Part shown: positions 18,662 to 27,619 of the stretch, piece by piece
How positions within the stretch are numbered: the stretch's first letter is position 1
Layout: each line of letters starts with the position of its first letter
Source: JAGVSR01 sp963742405
GTDB lineage: Bacteria; Pseudomonadota; Alphaproteobacteria; Rhizobiales; Hyphomicrobiaceae
Direction: 5' to 3'
DNA: 64,000 nt
Assembly: GCA_963742405.1 (NCBI GenBank)
Contig: CAVUMB010000004.1
Span: 310,001-374,000, forward strand
Made by a program: the position numbers and the translations under genes
Notes under the pieces: model-generated
Seen by the model: the letters and a program-made list of their open reading frames with translations, nothing else
Databases searched by the model: none
Told to the model about the DNA's origin: nothing

Positions 18662-20407
18662 ATGTCCCGCTCCGAAAGTCCAAAGGCACCTCCGGGCGGA
18701 TGGCCGGCACAGCGTCCGCAGGGCGCGCCGCCGCAAAACCCACAAGGGCAGGGCGATTACGATTTGGCGGGTTGGGCGCAGGGGCTTAGCGGAGCACCGC
18801 TTCCCAATCCGAAGCCGCAGCAGGCCGCACCCCAGGGTTATCCGCAGCAACAGGGATACGGTCAGCCGCCGGCCGAGGCGGGATATGCACATTCAGACCA
18901 GGGCTATTACTGGGGTGCCGATCCGCAAGCGGCCGATGCCCCTCCGCTCTTCGATCCTTACGTTCCGCAGGCAATGCCGTCGCGGCGTCCGGCCCAGCCG
19001 GCCCCGAACGGTTACGGCGCCGCACCGCCGCCGTCGCCACAGAACTATGGCGCCCAAACCCAACAACCGGCTTACAACCCGGGTTACGCGAACTATCCCG
19101 ATCAAGCGGCGTCGGCTCCAGTTCTGCGCGGTGCGCAGTATGATCAATGGGCCTCGGCCGCTGAACCGGCCAGCGATCCGCGCGGCTACGATCTTGCCAG
19201 CTATATGCCGCCGCAGGGCCGCGCGCAGCCGCAGCCGCAGCCGCCTGCCGCTGCACCCGACTACGGTCATCTGACCGCCGATCTGGCGACCCACCCCCAG
19301 TCGGGATACTCCGACTGGGGTCATCAATCGGGCTATCAACAGGCACCGCAGGGCTATGCGGGGCAACAGCAGTATGATCCGGCCGCCTATGGCACGCCGC
19401 AGGGCTATGATCAGCAAGCGTATGCCGATCCCAACGCGCAAGGCTACGAGGACGACGGCTATGAGGCCGAGGAACCTGTGCGGGGCCGCAAGTGGATGAC
19501 TGTCGCAGCGGCGCTCGTCGGCGCCATCGTGGTCGGCGGGGGGCTCACTTATGCCTATCAGAGCCTTCTCGGTGACAGCGGCGGCGGGCCGACGCCGGTC
19601 GTGCGGAGCGCGGAAGGCCCCTCAAAAGTGAAGCCGTCGGAGCCCGGCGGCAAGCAGTTCGCCAATACCGATAGCAAGTTGCTCGGCCGGCTCGGTGACG
19701 GCGGCAGCAGCGCGCCTTCGTCGTCGGCAGCATCCGACGCCGACAGCGGCGGCGCACGCAAGGTCCAGACGCTGGTCGTGGGGCGCGACGGCGCCATTCA
19801 AGCTCCCGGCGCACCGCCGGATGCCGTCGATGTTCCTGCTGTATCGGTGCCCGTGCCCGGTATGACCCTGATCGATATTCCTTCGCCGGGTAGCGCGCCG
19901 GTGGCTCAGCGTCCGCAGCCGATTGTCGTGCAGCCGCCAGTCCAGCAGCAACCGCAACCGGTGCAATTAGCGGCGAACGATCCGCCTAGCCCCGCTCCGG
20001 TCTTGCCGAAATCGCTCAATTCCGAGAGCGTTGCGCCGGTGGCCGAGAAGCCGAAGCCAGCCCCTAAGCCGGTGACCAAGACAGCGGCTTTGCCGGATTC
20101 GGCTGCGCCGGCCGTTCCGGCTAAGGCCGTAGCCCCATCGGGGCTCGGCTACGTCGCAGTGCTCGCCTCGGTACCGGCCTCAGGAACAAGTCGGATCGAC
20201 GCTCTGCAGCAGTTTGCGGATCTGCAGCAGCGTTATGGCGGTATTCTCCAGAACAAGACGCCCGACGTGACCGAAGCCAATCTCGGGGAGAAGGGCCGCT
20301 ATCACCGCCTTGTCGTGGGCCCCCCGGGTTCGAAGGACGGTGCTAATTCAGTCTGCTCGCAGTTGAAAACGGCCGGTTACTCAAGTTGCTGGGTTATGGC
20401 GTACTGA
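18662..20407 (+). CDS. SPOR-domain membrane protein with Q/Y/P-rich cytoplasmic region
   Basis: A 581-residue bitopic protein. Residues 1-270 are low-complexity, rich in Gln, Pro, Tyr, Gly and Ala, with repeated PQGY/QQGY units. One membrane helix follows (KWMTVAAALVGAIVVGGGLT), then an Ala/Pro-rich periplasmic linker. The C-terminal SPOR domain has GLGYVAVLASVPASGTSRID and YHRLVVGPPGSKDGANSVC. SPOR domains bind denuded glycan strands at division sites, so a septal role is likely. It lies between argS and nagZ; the SPOR-nagZ-scpAB order is conserved in related genomes. A strong terminator follows. Confidence 0.9.
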   Translation: MSRSESPKAPPGGWPAQRPQGAPPQNPQGQGDYDLAGWAQGLSGAPLPNPKPQQAAPQGYPQQQGYGQPPAEAGYAHSDQGYYWGADPQAADAPPLFDPYVPQAMPSRRPAQPAPNGYGAAPPPSPQNYGAQTQQPAYNPGYANYPDQAASAPVLRGAQYDQWASAAEPASDPRGYDLASYMPPQGRAQPQPQPPAAAPDYGHLTADLATHPQSGYSDWGHQSGYQQAPQGYAGQQQYDPAAYGTPQGYDQQAYADPNAQGYEDDGYEAEEPVRGRKWMTVAAALVGAIVVGGGLTYAYQSLLGDSGGGPTPVVRSAEGPSKVKPSEPGGKQFANTDSKLLGRLGDGGSSAPSSSAASDADSGGARKVQTLVVGRDGAIQAPGAPPDAVDVPAVSVPVPGMTLIDIPSPGSAPVAQRPQPIVVQPPVQQQPQPVQLAANDPPSPAPVLPKSLNSESVAPVAEKPKPAPKPVTKTAALPDSAAPAVPAKAVAPSGLGYVAVLASVPASGTSRIDALQQFADLQQRYGGILQNKTPDVTEANLGEKGRYHRLVVGPPGSKDGANSVCSQLKTAGYSSCWVMAY

Positions 20408-20430
20408 GCGGCGACAGGGTTTTCGTGACA

Positions 20431-20460
20431 GGCCGCGGGGGCTCCCGCGGCCTTTTGTTT
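20431..20460 (+). terminator. Rho-independent terminator after SPOR gene
   Basis: ggccgcggg (20431-20439), loop ggct, cccgcggcc (20444-20452), then ttttgttt. A perfect 9-bp stem with a T tract, 23 bases after the SPOR stop codon and 35 bases before the nagZ start. Confidence 0.88.
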
Positions 20461-20494
20461 ATGGTGCAAAGTTGTCAAAGAAGCGATCCGCTGC

Positions 20495-21532
20495 ATGACT
20501 CGCGCCGCGCTCATCACAGGGCTAGAAGGCGCGGTCCTGACTGCTGCTGAAGCGCAGTTCCTGCGAACGGTGCGGCCGCTCGGGATCATCCTCTTTGCGC
20601 GCAACTGCCAGGCGGCGGAGCAGATCCGGCGGCTCGTTGCCGACGCGCTCGACGCAATCGGCTCGGACGACACACTGGTGCTGATCGATCAGGAGGGCGG
20701 GCGGGTTCAGAGGTTGCGGCCGCCGCTCGGACGGGCTCTGCCGCCGGCGGAGGCCTATGCAAAACGGTATGAAGCCGGCGACGGTCCGGCCGCGTGTGCG
20801 GCGGCGGCAGCGGTGGCGCGGTTGGTGGCGGGCGACTTGCGCGATCTGGGCATCAACACGAATTGCGCGCCGGTCCTCGATCTGCCGGTCGCCGGGGCAC
20901 ATGCGATTATCGGTGACCGGGCTTATGGCTCCGACGTTAAACAAATCATCCGTCTCGGTCGTGCCGTGGCGGACGGCTTCCTATCGGGCGGCGTCCTGCC
21001 TGTCATCAAACACATTCCGGGGCATGGGCGGGCCACCAAGGACAGCCATCTAGACCTGCCGATCGTCAACACGCCGCGGGCGGAACTGAGCGCGAGCGAT
21101 TTCGCCCCCTTCAAGGCACTTGCCGACGTTCCTGCCGCCATGACGGCGCACGTCGTTTTCACGGCCATCGACCCGGACCGGCCGGCCAGCACGTCGGCCA
21201 GGGTCACCGCCGAGGTCATTCGCGGTGAGATCGGCTACGACGGCTTGTTGATGAGTGATGACCTGGGCATGCACGCGCTCACGGGTTCCATGCGGGAGCG
21301 GGCCGAGGCGGTGATCGCAGCGGGCTCGGACGTCGCCTTGCATTGCTCCGGTGTGCTGGCCGAGATGGAGGCGGTCGCAAGTGGGCTGCCGATTTTGTCC
21401 GGTGATGCCTGGCGCCGTGCCGGTGTGGCTCTGGCGGTGCTGCAACAACCGCAGGAATTCGACGTGGCGGCGGCGGAACGACTATTGGCCGAGGTGATTG
21501 CCGGGCATGGCCGCAATTCTGAATCGGTGTAG
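20495..21532 (+). CDS. nagZ: Beta-N-acetylhexosaminidase (GH3, cell-wall recycling)
   Basis: A cytoplasmic GH3 enzyme that removes GlcNAc from anhydromuropeptides during peptidoglycan recycling; 345 residues. NagZ hallmarks are present: KHIPGHGRATKDSHLDLP around residues 172-189 holds the flexible-loop His/Asp dyad, and the nucleophile Asp is in LLMSDDLGMHALTG near 254. LIDQEGGRVQRLRPP is also typical. No signal peptide is seen, as expected. ATG 20495 follows a terminator, so it probably has its own promoter. scpA starts 57 bases downstream. Confidence 0.95.
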   Translation: MTRAALITGLEGAVLTAAEAQFLRTVRPLGIILFARNCQAAEQIRRLVADALDAIGSDDTLVLIDQEGGRVQRLRPPLGRALPPAEAYAKRYEAGDGPAACAAAAAVARLVAGDLRDLGINTNCAPVLDLPVAGAHAIIGDRAYGSDVKQIIRLGRAVADGFLSGGVLPVIKHIPGHGRATKDSHLDLPIVNTPRAELSASDFAPFKALADVPAAMTAHVVFTAIDPDRPASTSARVTAEVIRGEIGYDGLLMSDDLGMHALTGSMRERAEAVIAAGSDVALHCSGVLAEMEAVASGLPILSGDAWRRAGVALAVLQQPQEFDVAAAERLLAEVIAGHGRNSESV

Positions 21533-21589
21533 GGTTCAGGCGGAAACCGTGCGGTAACATCACCTGGGGCCCGGTAAAACAAGGACAGG

Positions 21590-22435
21590 ATGGGCGAAGA
21601 ACCTTCAGATTCGGCGCGCGACCCGGCGAGTTGGGATCTTCCCGACGCGGAGGATGCGCCGTCGCTGTCGGAAGCGTTCATCGTCGACGTGGATGGGTTC
21701 GAGGGACCGCTTGATCTGCTGTTGGCGCTGGCGCGAACGCAGAAAGTGGACCTCGCGCACGTGTCGGTGCTGGCATTGGTCGAGCAGTATCTGACCTTCA
21801 TCAACGAAGCGCAGCGACTGAAACTCGAGATTGCCGGCGATTATCTCGTCATGGCGGCGTGGCTGGCATTTTTGAAGTCGCGCCTGCTGTTGCCGAAAGA
21901 GACGGTTCAACCGGGCGAGCAGTCGGCAGAGGAGATGGCGCAGAAACTTGCCTTCCGCCTCGCCCGCCTGGAAGCCATGCGCAATGCCATGGCGCAGCTC
22001 ATGACGCGAAAGCGGCTCGGCCGTGATGTGTTTGCGCGCGGCATGCCGGAGGGTGTCAAGACCGTCCGCGACACGGAATGGACGGCGCAGATCTACGATC
22101 TGCTGAAGGCGTATGCCGATCAGCGGCGGCGGACGGTGAAAGTCTCGCACGTCATCAAGGCCCGCAAGGTCTGGTCGATCAAGGAGGCCCGGTCGCGGCT
22201 CGAAAAGCTGGTCGGGGAGGGCGCAGGCTCATGGACGCAACTCGATCTTTTCCTCAACCACTACATGCCGCAGACGGACGTCGCTGAAGATGTGAAAACC
22301 GTTATTGCAAGTTCGTTCGGCGCGACCTTGGAAATGGCGCGCGAAGGCATTTTGGAATTGCAGCAGGAGGCGCCTTTTGCGCCGCTCTATGTGCGCCGCC
22401 GCGAGGATGGCTCCACGTGGCAGCGGATCGGCTGA
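21590..22435 (+). CDS. scpA: Segregation and condensation protein A (kleisin)
   Basis: The kleisin subunit of the SMC-ScpAB condensin; it bridges SMC heads and is needed for chromosome compaction and segregation. The 281-residue protein has the N-terminal kleisin signature VDGFEGPLDLLLALARTQKV and DYLVMAAWLAFLKSRLLLP, a helical middle, and a C-terminal winged-helix part (SSFGATLEMAREGILELQQE). ATG 21590 is chosen; an acidic N-terminal tail of about 35 residues precedes the conserved domain. scpB begins 22 bases after the stop. Confidence 0.95.
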   Translation: MGEEPSDSARDPASWDLPDAEDAPSLSEAFIVDVDGFEGPLDLLLALARTQKVDLAHVSVLALVEQYLTFINEAQRLKLEIAGDYLVMAAWLAFLKSRLLLPKETVQPGEQSAEEMAQKLAFRLARLEAMRNAMAQLMTRKRLGRDVFARGMPEGVKTVRDTEWTAQIYDLLKAYADQRRRTVKVSHVIKARKVWSIKEARSRLEKLVGEGAGSWTQLDLFLNHYMPQTDVAEDVKTVIASSFGATLEMAREGILELQQEAPFAPLYVRRREDGSTWQRIG

Positions 22436-22457
22436 AAGAGTTGGCGTTCGGGAAACG

Positions 22458-23345
22458 ATGAACGACGGGAAGAAAAAAATGACACCGCCCCGGCTGAAAC
22501 TCGTCTCGAACAACGAGAGTGTGGACCGTGACCTCGATCCCGACGATCCGCTGGCAGCGGAAGCGCTGGAACTTGCCGCGGCGCTGGGCGACGTTCAATT
22601 GGGTGTCGCGCCGGCTCCCGATTTCGGCGAGGGCGACCTGCGGCAGCAGTTGACCAATGTTCGTATCGTCGAAGCGCTGCTGTTTGCTGCATCCGAGCCC
22701 CTCGATGAAGCGACGCTGGCCGAGAGCCTGCCGAAGGGCACCGACGTTGGCGCCGTCGTGTCTGAGCTGAAAGAGCAGTATGCCGGGCGTGGGATTACCG
22801 TCGTCAAGACGGCGGGGAAGTGGACGTTTAGAACTGCGGATGACTTGTCGTGGCTTCTGGAAAAGCACGCCTACGAGGAACGCCGTCTGTCGAAGGCCGC
22901 ACTCGAGACGCTGGCGATCATCGCGTATCATCAGCCCGTGACGCGGGCCGAGATCGAAGAAATTCGCGGGGTTTCTACCTCGGCTGGAACACTCGATATT
23001 CTGCTTGAATCGGCCTGGGTGAGACCGCGCGGACGGCGGCGGGCACCGGGCAAGCCGATCACCTACGGCACGACGGAGGCGTTTCTGGCCCACTTCGGTC
23101 TCGATAGCGTCAAGGATCTGCCGGGGCTTGCCGATCTCAAGGCGCAAGGCTTGCTCGATAGTACCCTGCCGCCCGGGTTCAGCGTGCCCAGCCCGACGGA
23201 TGTGGCGGCGCTAATGCCGGACGAGCTGCCTCTCGACTCGGCGGATGAGGAAGACGAGGCGATCGTTCAGGCTGAAATGGAGCTCGACTTGCCGGAAGAG
23301 GACGAGCCCGATAAGCCGGAGCCGGCAAGCCCCGACGGCGCCTGA
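22458..23345 (+). CDS. scpB: Segregation and condensation protein B
   Basis: A dimeric winged-helix partner of ScpA in the SMC complex; 295 residues. The core domain spans about residues 60-230: VRIVEALLFAASEPLDEATL, WTFRTADDLSWLLEK, LSKAALETLAIIAYHQPVTR and IEEIRGVSTSAGTLDILLE. The N-terminal 50 residues and the acidic C-terminal 60 residues look disordered. ATG 22458 is chosen; the open frame to 22305 overlaps scpA. scpA and scpB form a tight pair. Confidence 0.95.
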   Translation: MNDGKKKMTPPRLKLVSNNESVDRDLDPDDPLAAEALELAAALGDVQLGVAPAPDFGEGDLRQQLTNVRIVEALLFAASEPLDEATLAESLPKGTDVGAVVSELKEQYAGRGITVVKTAGKWTFRTADDLSWLLEKHAYEERRLSKAALETLAIIAYHQPVTRAEIEEIRGVSTSAGTLDILLESAWVRPRGRRRAPGKPITYGTTEAFLAHFGLDSVKDLPGLADLKAQGLLDSTLPPGFSVPSPTDVAALMPDELPLDSADEEDEAIVQAEMELDLPEEDEPDKPEPASPDGA

Positions 23346-23406
23346 GGCTCTGACAGCGCATGAGGCGCGGGCCGGACGTGTTTGCGGCATTGCGAAAGAC
23401 GAAAGC

Positions 23407-24537
23407 GTGACCCGGAGGTCTTCCGACAGCAACGAACGCGCGATCGTGCCAGAGGGTGCGTCGCCCCGGCGCGCAGCCGCGACGTTTGCCGCCAGCCTGT
23501 CGTTCGAGAACGTCGAACGCCGCTATGGCGAAACGCTGGCTCTCGACAATGTTTCGCTGTCGATCGCGCCGGGTGAAGTCGTGTGCCTGCTTGGGCCGTC
23601 AGGCTGCGGCAAGACGACTTTGCTGCGGCTGGCCGCGGGCATTGAGCGCCCGACCGGCGGGCGTGTTCTGATCAACGGGCAGGAAGTCGCCGGGCCGTCG
23701 CGGTTCAAGCCGCCCGAGGAGCGCAGCGTCGGGTTGATGTTCCAGGATTTCGCTTTGTTTCCGCACCTGACGATCATCGACAATGTGGCCTTTGGATTGA
23801 AGGCACTTCCCAAGCGCGAGGCGGAGCGCGAAGCCCGCGCAATGCTGACGCGCGTCGGGCTGGCGCAAATGAGCGATGCCTATCCGCACGTGCTCTCGGG
23901 CGGACAGCAGCAGCGCGTGGCGCTGGCTCGCGCGATGGTGCCGCGGCCGGCGGTCATGCTGATGGACGAGCCGTTTTCCGGCCTCGACGTGCAGTTGCGC
24001 GACAACATGCAGGAGGAAACTCTGGCGCTCCTGCGCGAGACGCGCGCCACCTCAGTGATTGTTACGCATCATCCGGAGGAGGCCATGCGGCTTGCCGACC
24101 GCATCGCGGTTTTGCGGCGCGGGCGGATCGTACAAGCGGGGACGGCGGAGGAACTCTATGACCACCCGTGCGAACTGTTCGTCGCGCGGCTTTTTTCCGA
24201 GATCAACGAAATAGCCTATCGAGCGGGGGGCGGCGTGATTGAAACGCCGATTGGCCGCGTGGCCGCGCCCGGCGTTGCGGAAGGCGACGTGGCGATTTTG
24301 GGCCTGCGGGAGCGCGGTATTCGAGTTGTTTCAGCGGGGCAGGGCTTGCCGGGGCGGGTGCTGCACGCCAAGTTCCTTGGCGACATCGCTTTCCTGGAGG
24401 TGGGTGTGCAGGGTTTCGAGGCTCCGCTGCGCGTGCGGACTCACGAAGGCCGGATGCGGTTGAAGGGCAGTGAAGTCGGCATCGAAGTGGACGTCAGCCG
24501 TGCCCTTGTCTTCCCGGCGGCGGGCGGCGAGGTCTAG
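23407..24537 (+). CDS. ABC transporter ATP-binding protein, FbpC/PotA-like
   Basis: A 376-residue ATPase of the iron(III)/spermidine/sulfate importer class. Walker A is GPSGCGKTT, the Q-loop is LMFQDFALFPHLT, the signature is LSGGQQQRVALARAM, Walker B is AVMLMDEPFSGLD and the H-loop is VIVTHHPEEAMRL. A TOBE-like regulatory domain follows (GLRERGIRVVSAGQG to the end). GTG 23407 is the likely start; the open frame continues to 23245 inside scpB. No permease or binding protein is adjacent: scpB lies 61 bases upstream and tatA 111 bases downstream. Substrate is unknown. Confidence 0.85.
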   Translation: MTRRSSDSNERAIVPEGASPRRAAATFAASLSFENVERRYGETLALDNVSLSIAPGEVVCLLGPSGCGKTTLLRLAAGIERPTGGRVLINGQEVAGPSRFKPPEERSVGLMFQDFALFPHLTIIDNVAFGLKALPKREAEREARAMLTRVGLAQMSDAYPHVLSGGQQQRVALARAMVPRPAVMLMDEPFSGLDVQLRDNMQEETLALLRETRATSVIVTHHPEEAMRLADRIAVLRRGRIVQAGTAEELYDHPCELFVARLFSEINEIAYRAGGGVIETPIGRVAAPGVAEGDVAILGLRERGIRVVSAGQGLPGRVLHAKFLGDIAFLEVGVQGFEAPLRVRTHEGRMRLKGSEVGIEVDVSRALVFPAAGGEV

Positions 24538-24648
24538 GCAACCTTACCGAACTATCAGGGCGCACGGCATTGCCCCGGTGTCGTCTGTTTGCGATAACTG
24601 ACAACGATTGTGACGCGCTGCGCGGTCGTCAAAAGGATCATTGAAGTC

Positions 24649-24876
24649 ATGGGTTTCTCAACCACACATCTGTTGCTGCTGTTGCTCGTTGTCGTGCTTC
24701 TTTTCGGAAGCGGAAAGATATCGACGTTGATGGGTGACGTGGCCAAGGGCATCAAGAGTTTCAAGAAGGGCATGCAGGAGGACGAAACGCCCGAGCCGCG
24801 GGATGCGCCACCACGCTCCATCGAACACGAAGCGCGAACCGGCGAGACACGCCGCGATCCGACGAAGAGCGGCTGA
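24649..24876 (+). CDS. tatA: Sec-independent protein translocase subunit TatA
   Basis: A 75-residue pore-forming component of the twin-arginine translocase, which exports folded proteins. It shows the N-terminal membrane helix THLLLLLLVVVLLFGSGKIS with the FG hinge, the amphipathic helix DVAKGIKSFKKGM and a charged C-terminal tail. ATG 24649 is chosen; codons upstream in the frame do not fit the family. tatB follows 49 bases later, then tatC. Confidence 0.95.
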   Translation: MGFSTTHLLLLLLVVVLLFGSGKISTLMGDVAKGIKSFKKGMQEDETPEPRDAPPRSIEHEARTGETRRDPTKSG

Positions 24877-24925
24877 ATTCCTACGTCAAGGCCGGTCGGG
24901 CCCGTGACGTTTGCGGACGGAACAT

Positions 24926-25378
24926 ATGTTCGAGATTAGCTGGAGCGAGCTTCTCATCCTCGCCGTGGTGGTGCTCATTTTCGTGGGCCCCAAGGATATG
25001 CCCGTGTTCTTCAACACGCTTGGCAAGTACGCCGGTATGCTCCGGCGGCAGGCGAACGAGTTCAAGCGGCATTTCGAAGACGCGATGCGCGAAGCGGAGA
25101 TGGACAATCTGCGCAAGGAGCTTGAAGGGATGCGCGATGAATTCGCAAAGTCCACGCACGCGGCCGAAACGGCGGTTGGCGACACCATGAGGGCGGCGGA
25201 AAAGAGTGTGAATGAGGCTCGCACAATCGCTCCTGTGGCGGCACCCGTTGCCGTGGCGGAACCTGCGATCGAGCCCGTGGCGCTGCCAGCGCCTGGCGAA
25301 ATGGTGGCGCTTCCGTCACCGGGCGCCGATGACGCCACACCGCAGTCCGCTGTACCTGCGCCCAAAGCGGGGGCTTGA
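24926..25378 (+). CDS. tatB: Sec-independent protein translocase subunit TatB
   Basis: A 150-residue Tat receptor-complex subunit. It starts MFEISWSELLILAVVVLIFV with the GP hinge (VGPKDMPVFFNTLGKY), then a long charged amphipathic helix (RRQANEFKRHFEDAMREAEM) and an Ala/Pro-rich tail. ATG 24926 gives the canonical MFEI start. The tatC start codon lies 4 bases after the stop, so the genes are translationally close. Confidence 0.95.
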   Translation: MFEISWSELLILAVVVLIFVGPKDMPVFFNTLGKYAGMLRRQANEFKRHFEDAMREAEMDNLRKELEGMRDEFAKSTHAAETAVGDTMRAAEKSVNEARTIAPVAAPVAVAEPAIEPVALPAPGEMVALPSPGADDATPQSAVPAPKAGA

Positions 25379-25382
25379 ATTG

Positions 25383-26189
25383 ATGCAGGAGCGCGTTCCG
25401 CCCGGGCAGGATGACATCGACGCCTCCAAGGCGCCGTTGATGGATCACCTGATCGAGCTGCGCACGCGGCTGATCTGGGCGGTCGCTGCGTTCTTTGTGA
25501 TGTTTCTTTTGTGCTTCACGGTCGCTAGTCACATCTATCAAATCCTGGTCTGGCCGTATGTCTGGGTCTCGGGACAGGATCACGTGCGGCTGATCGCAAC
25601 GCATTTTCTCGAACAGATTTTCACGCACTTGAAGCTGGCCATGTTCGGGGCGGCGTTCCTGTCGTTTCCTGTCGTGGCGACCCAGGTTTACAAGTTCGTG
25701 GCGCCCGGTCTTTACAAGCATGAGCGGCAGGCATTTCTGCCCTATCTGATCGCGACCCCGGTCTTCTTCGTGCTCGGTGCGGCGGTGGTCTATTTCGTCG
25801 CCATGCCGATCCTGATCAAATTCTCGATCGGGCTGGCGGCGACGGCGAGTTCGGAGGGCGCGGCGACGATCGAACTGTTGCCGAAGGTATCGGAATACCT
25901 GTCGCTGATCATGACGTTGATATTCGGCTTTGGAATTTGTTTTCAGTTGCCCGTGGTGCTGACGCTGCTTGCCCGCGCGGGGTTGATTACCGCGCAGACG
26001 CTCCGGTCCGGGCGGCGTTATGCAGTCGTTGTCATCTTTGCGGTGGCCGCCATTCTGACCCCGCCCGACGCGCTGAGCATGTTGATCATGGCACTGCCGA
26101 CGTTGCTGCTCTACGAGCTGTCGATTCTGGCTGTTGACCGGGTTGAAAAGCGGGCGCCAGCAGACGACGGTGAACCTGCCCGAGAGTAA
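25383..26189 (+). CDS. tatC: Sec-independent protein translocase subunit TatC
   Basis: A polytopic (six-helix) Tat component that recognises the twin-arginine signal; 268 residues. The N-terminus has the expected MDHLIELRTRLIWAVAAFF. Later motifs are PYLIATPVFFVLGAAVVYF, FGFGICFQLPVVLTLLARAG and AAILTPPDALSMLIMALP. ATG 25383 sits right after tatB; the longer frame overlaps it. serS follows 63 bases downstream. tatABC-serS-surE order is typical of Hyphomicrobiales. Confidence 0.97.
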   Translation: MQERVPPGQDDIDASKAPLMDHLIELRTRLIWAVAAFFVMFLLCFTVASHIYQILVWPYVWVSGQDHVRLIATHFLEQIFTHLKLAMFGAAFLSFPVVATQVYKFVAPGLYKHERQAFLPYLIATPVFFVLGAAVVYFVAMPILIKFSIGLAATASSEGAATIELLPKVSEYLSLIMTLIFGFGICFQLPVVLTLLARAGLITAQTLRSGRRYAVVVIFAVAAILTPPDALSMLIMALPTLLLYELSILAVDRVEKRAPADDGEPARE

Positions 26190-26252
26190 GCTGGACCCTC
26201 TGCCGGGCGGGTTCTATAGACGGACGCGAAACGTCCGATAAAGAGGCTTCCC

Positions 26253-27549
26253 GTGCACGATATCAAATGGATCCGCGAAAACGCCACGGCGTTCGATGGC
26301 GCGCTGCAACGCCGGGGACTGGCGCCGCTCGCCACAACCCTTATCGCCATCGACGACAAGCGCCGTGCGATCCTGACGGCGTTGCAGGAAGCACAGGCGC
26401 GGCGCAACGCGGCATCGAAAGATATCGGCAAGGCGAAGGCGTCAAAGGATGAGGCGACCGCTGCGAAACTGATGGAGGAGGTCGCGGCGCTGAAGGACAC
26501 GATCGCCAAAGGCGAGGACGAGGAGCGGGCGGTCAACGTCGAATTGGAAGCGGCGCTGGCGATCATCCCGAACCTGCCGCGCGACGATGTTCCCGATGGC
26601 AAGGACGAGCACGACAACAAAGAAGTTCGCAAAGTCGGCACGCCGAGTGCGTTCGGCTTTGCGCCCAAGCAGCATTTTGAACTCGGCGAAGCGCTGGGGC
26701 TTATGGATTTCGACACGGCGGGCAAGGTGTCGGGCGCACGGTTCGTGTTTTCTGAAGGGCGCGCTGGCGCGGCTGGAGCGAGCGATTGCGAGCTTCATGC
26801 TGGACAATCACACGTCGCCTGCGGGTGACAATCACGGCGGCTACACGGAAGTGAACCCGCCGCTGCTGGTGAAGGACCAAGCCGCTTATGGCACGGGGAA
26901 TTTGCCGAAGTTTGCGGAGGACCTCTTTAGGACGACGAATGACTTCTGGCTCATCCCCACCGCCGAAGTGTCGCTGACCAACCTCGTGCGCGAACAAATT
27001 CTCGACGAAGACAAGCTGCCGTTTCGCGTGACGGCGTGGACGCCGTGCTTCCGGTCGGAAGCGGGTGCTGCTGGGCGTGATACGCGCGGCATGATCCGGC
27101 AGCACCAGTTTTCCAAAGTCGAACTCGTCTCGGTGACGACGCCGGAACACAGCCTTGCCGAGCACGAGCGTATGACGGCGTGCGCGGAGGGGATTTTGAC
27201 GGCGCTTGGCCTGCCGTTCCGCACGATGCTTTTATGTACGGGTGACATGGGTTTTGCCTCGCAGAAAACGTACGACATCGAAGTCTGGCTTCCGGGGCAG
27301 AACGCCTACCGTGAAATTTCGTCGTGCTCGGTTTGCGGCGACTTCCAGGCCCGGCGCATGGCCGCGCGCTATCGGCCCAAGGGCTCGAAAGACGTGCGTT
27401 TCGTGCATACGTTGAACGGGTCGGGACTTGCTGTCGGCCGTACGCTCGTCGCCGTCATGGAAAACTATCAGCAGGAAGATGGGTCCATTCTGATCCCCGA
27501 CGCGCTAAAACCGTATATGGGTGGCTTGGAAAAAATATCGAAAGCATAG
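26253..27549 (+). CDS. serS: Seryl-tRNA synthetase (one apparent frameshift)
   Basis: Class II synthetase for tRNA-Ser. The N-terminal part (MHDIKWIRENATAFDGALQR, then coiled-coil arm) is in one frame; the catalytic part (EVNPPLLVKDQAAYGTGNLP, FRSEAGAAGRDTRGMIRQHQ, VAVMENYQQEDGSILIPDAL) is in another. The change falls at a T run, 26748-26751. With three T instead of four, the sequence reads ARFVFLKGALARLER, the family consensus, and gives a 431-residue protein. This gene is essential and no second copy is visible, so I treat the shift as a probable sequence error. Motif 2 and motif 3 are intact. Start ATG or GTG at 26253 gives MHDIKWIREN. Confidence 0.92.
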
Positions 27550-27574
27550 AACTAACGGCTGCCCCTCACTCCGG

Positions 27575-27606
27575 CCCACTCCCCATTGAAGACAATGGGG
27601 AGTGGG
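27575..27606. repeat. Perfect 14-bp inverted repeat between serS and surE
   Basis: cccactccccattg (27575-27588), loop aaga, caatggggagtggg (27593-27606). The preceding bases (gcccctcactccgg) match the style of the cccctcac...ctcccc palindromic repeats scattered in Hyphomicrobiales intergenic regions. It lies 25 bases after the serS stop, without a T tract. Its right arm runs into the purine-rich stretch that should be the surE ribosome binding site (gggag, then start at 27620). Confidence 0.8.
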
Positions 27607-27619
27607 AGAAAATGGAAAC

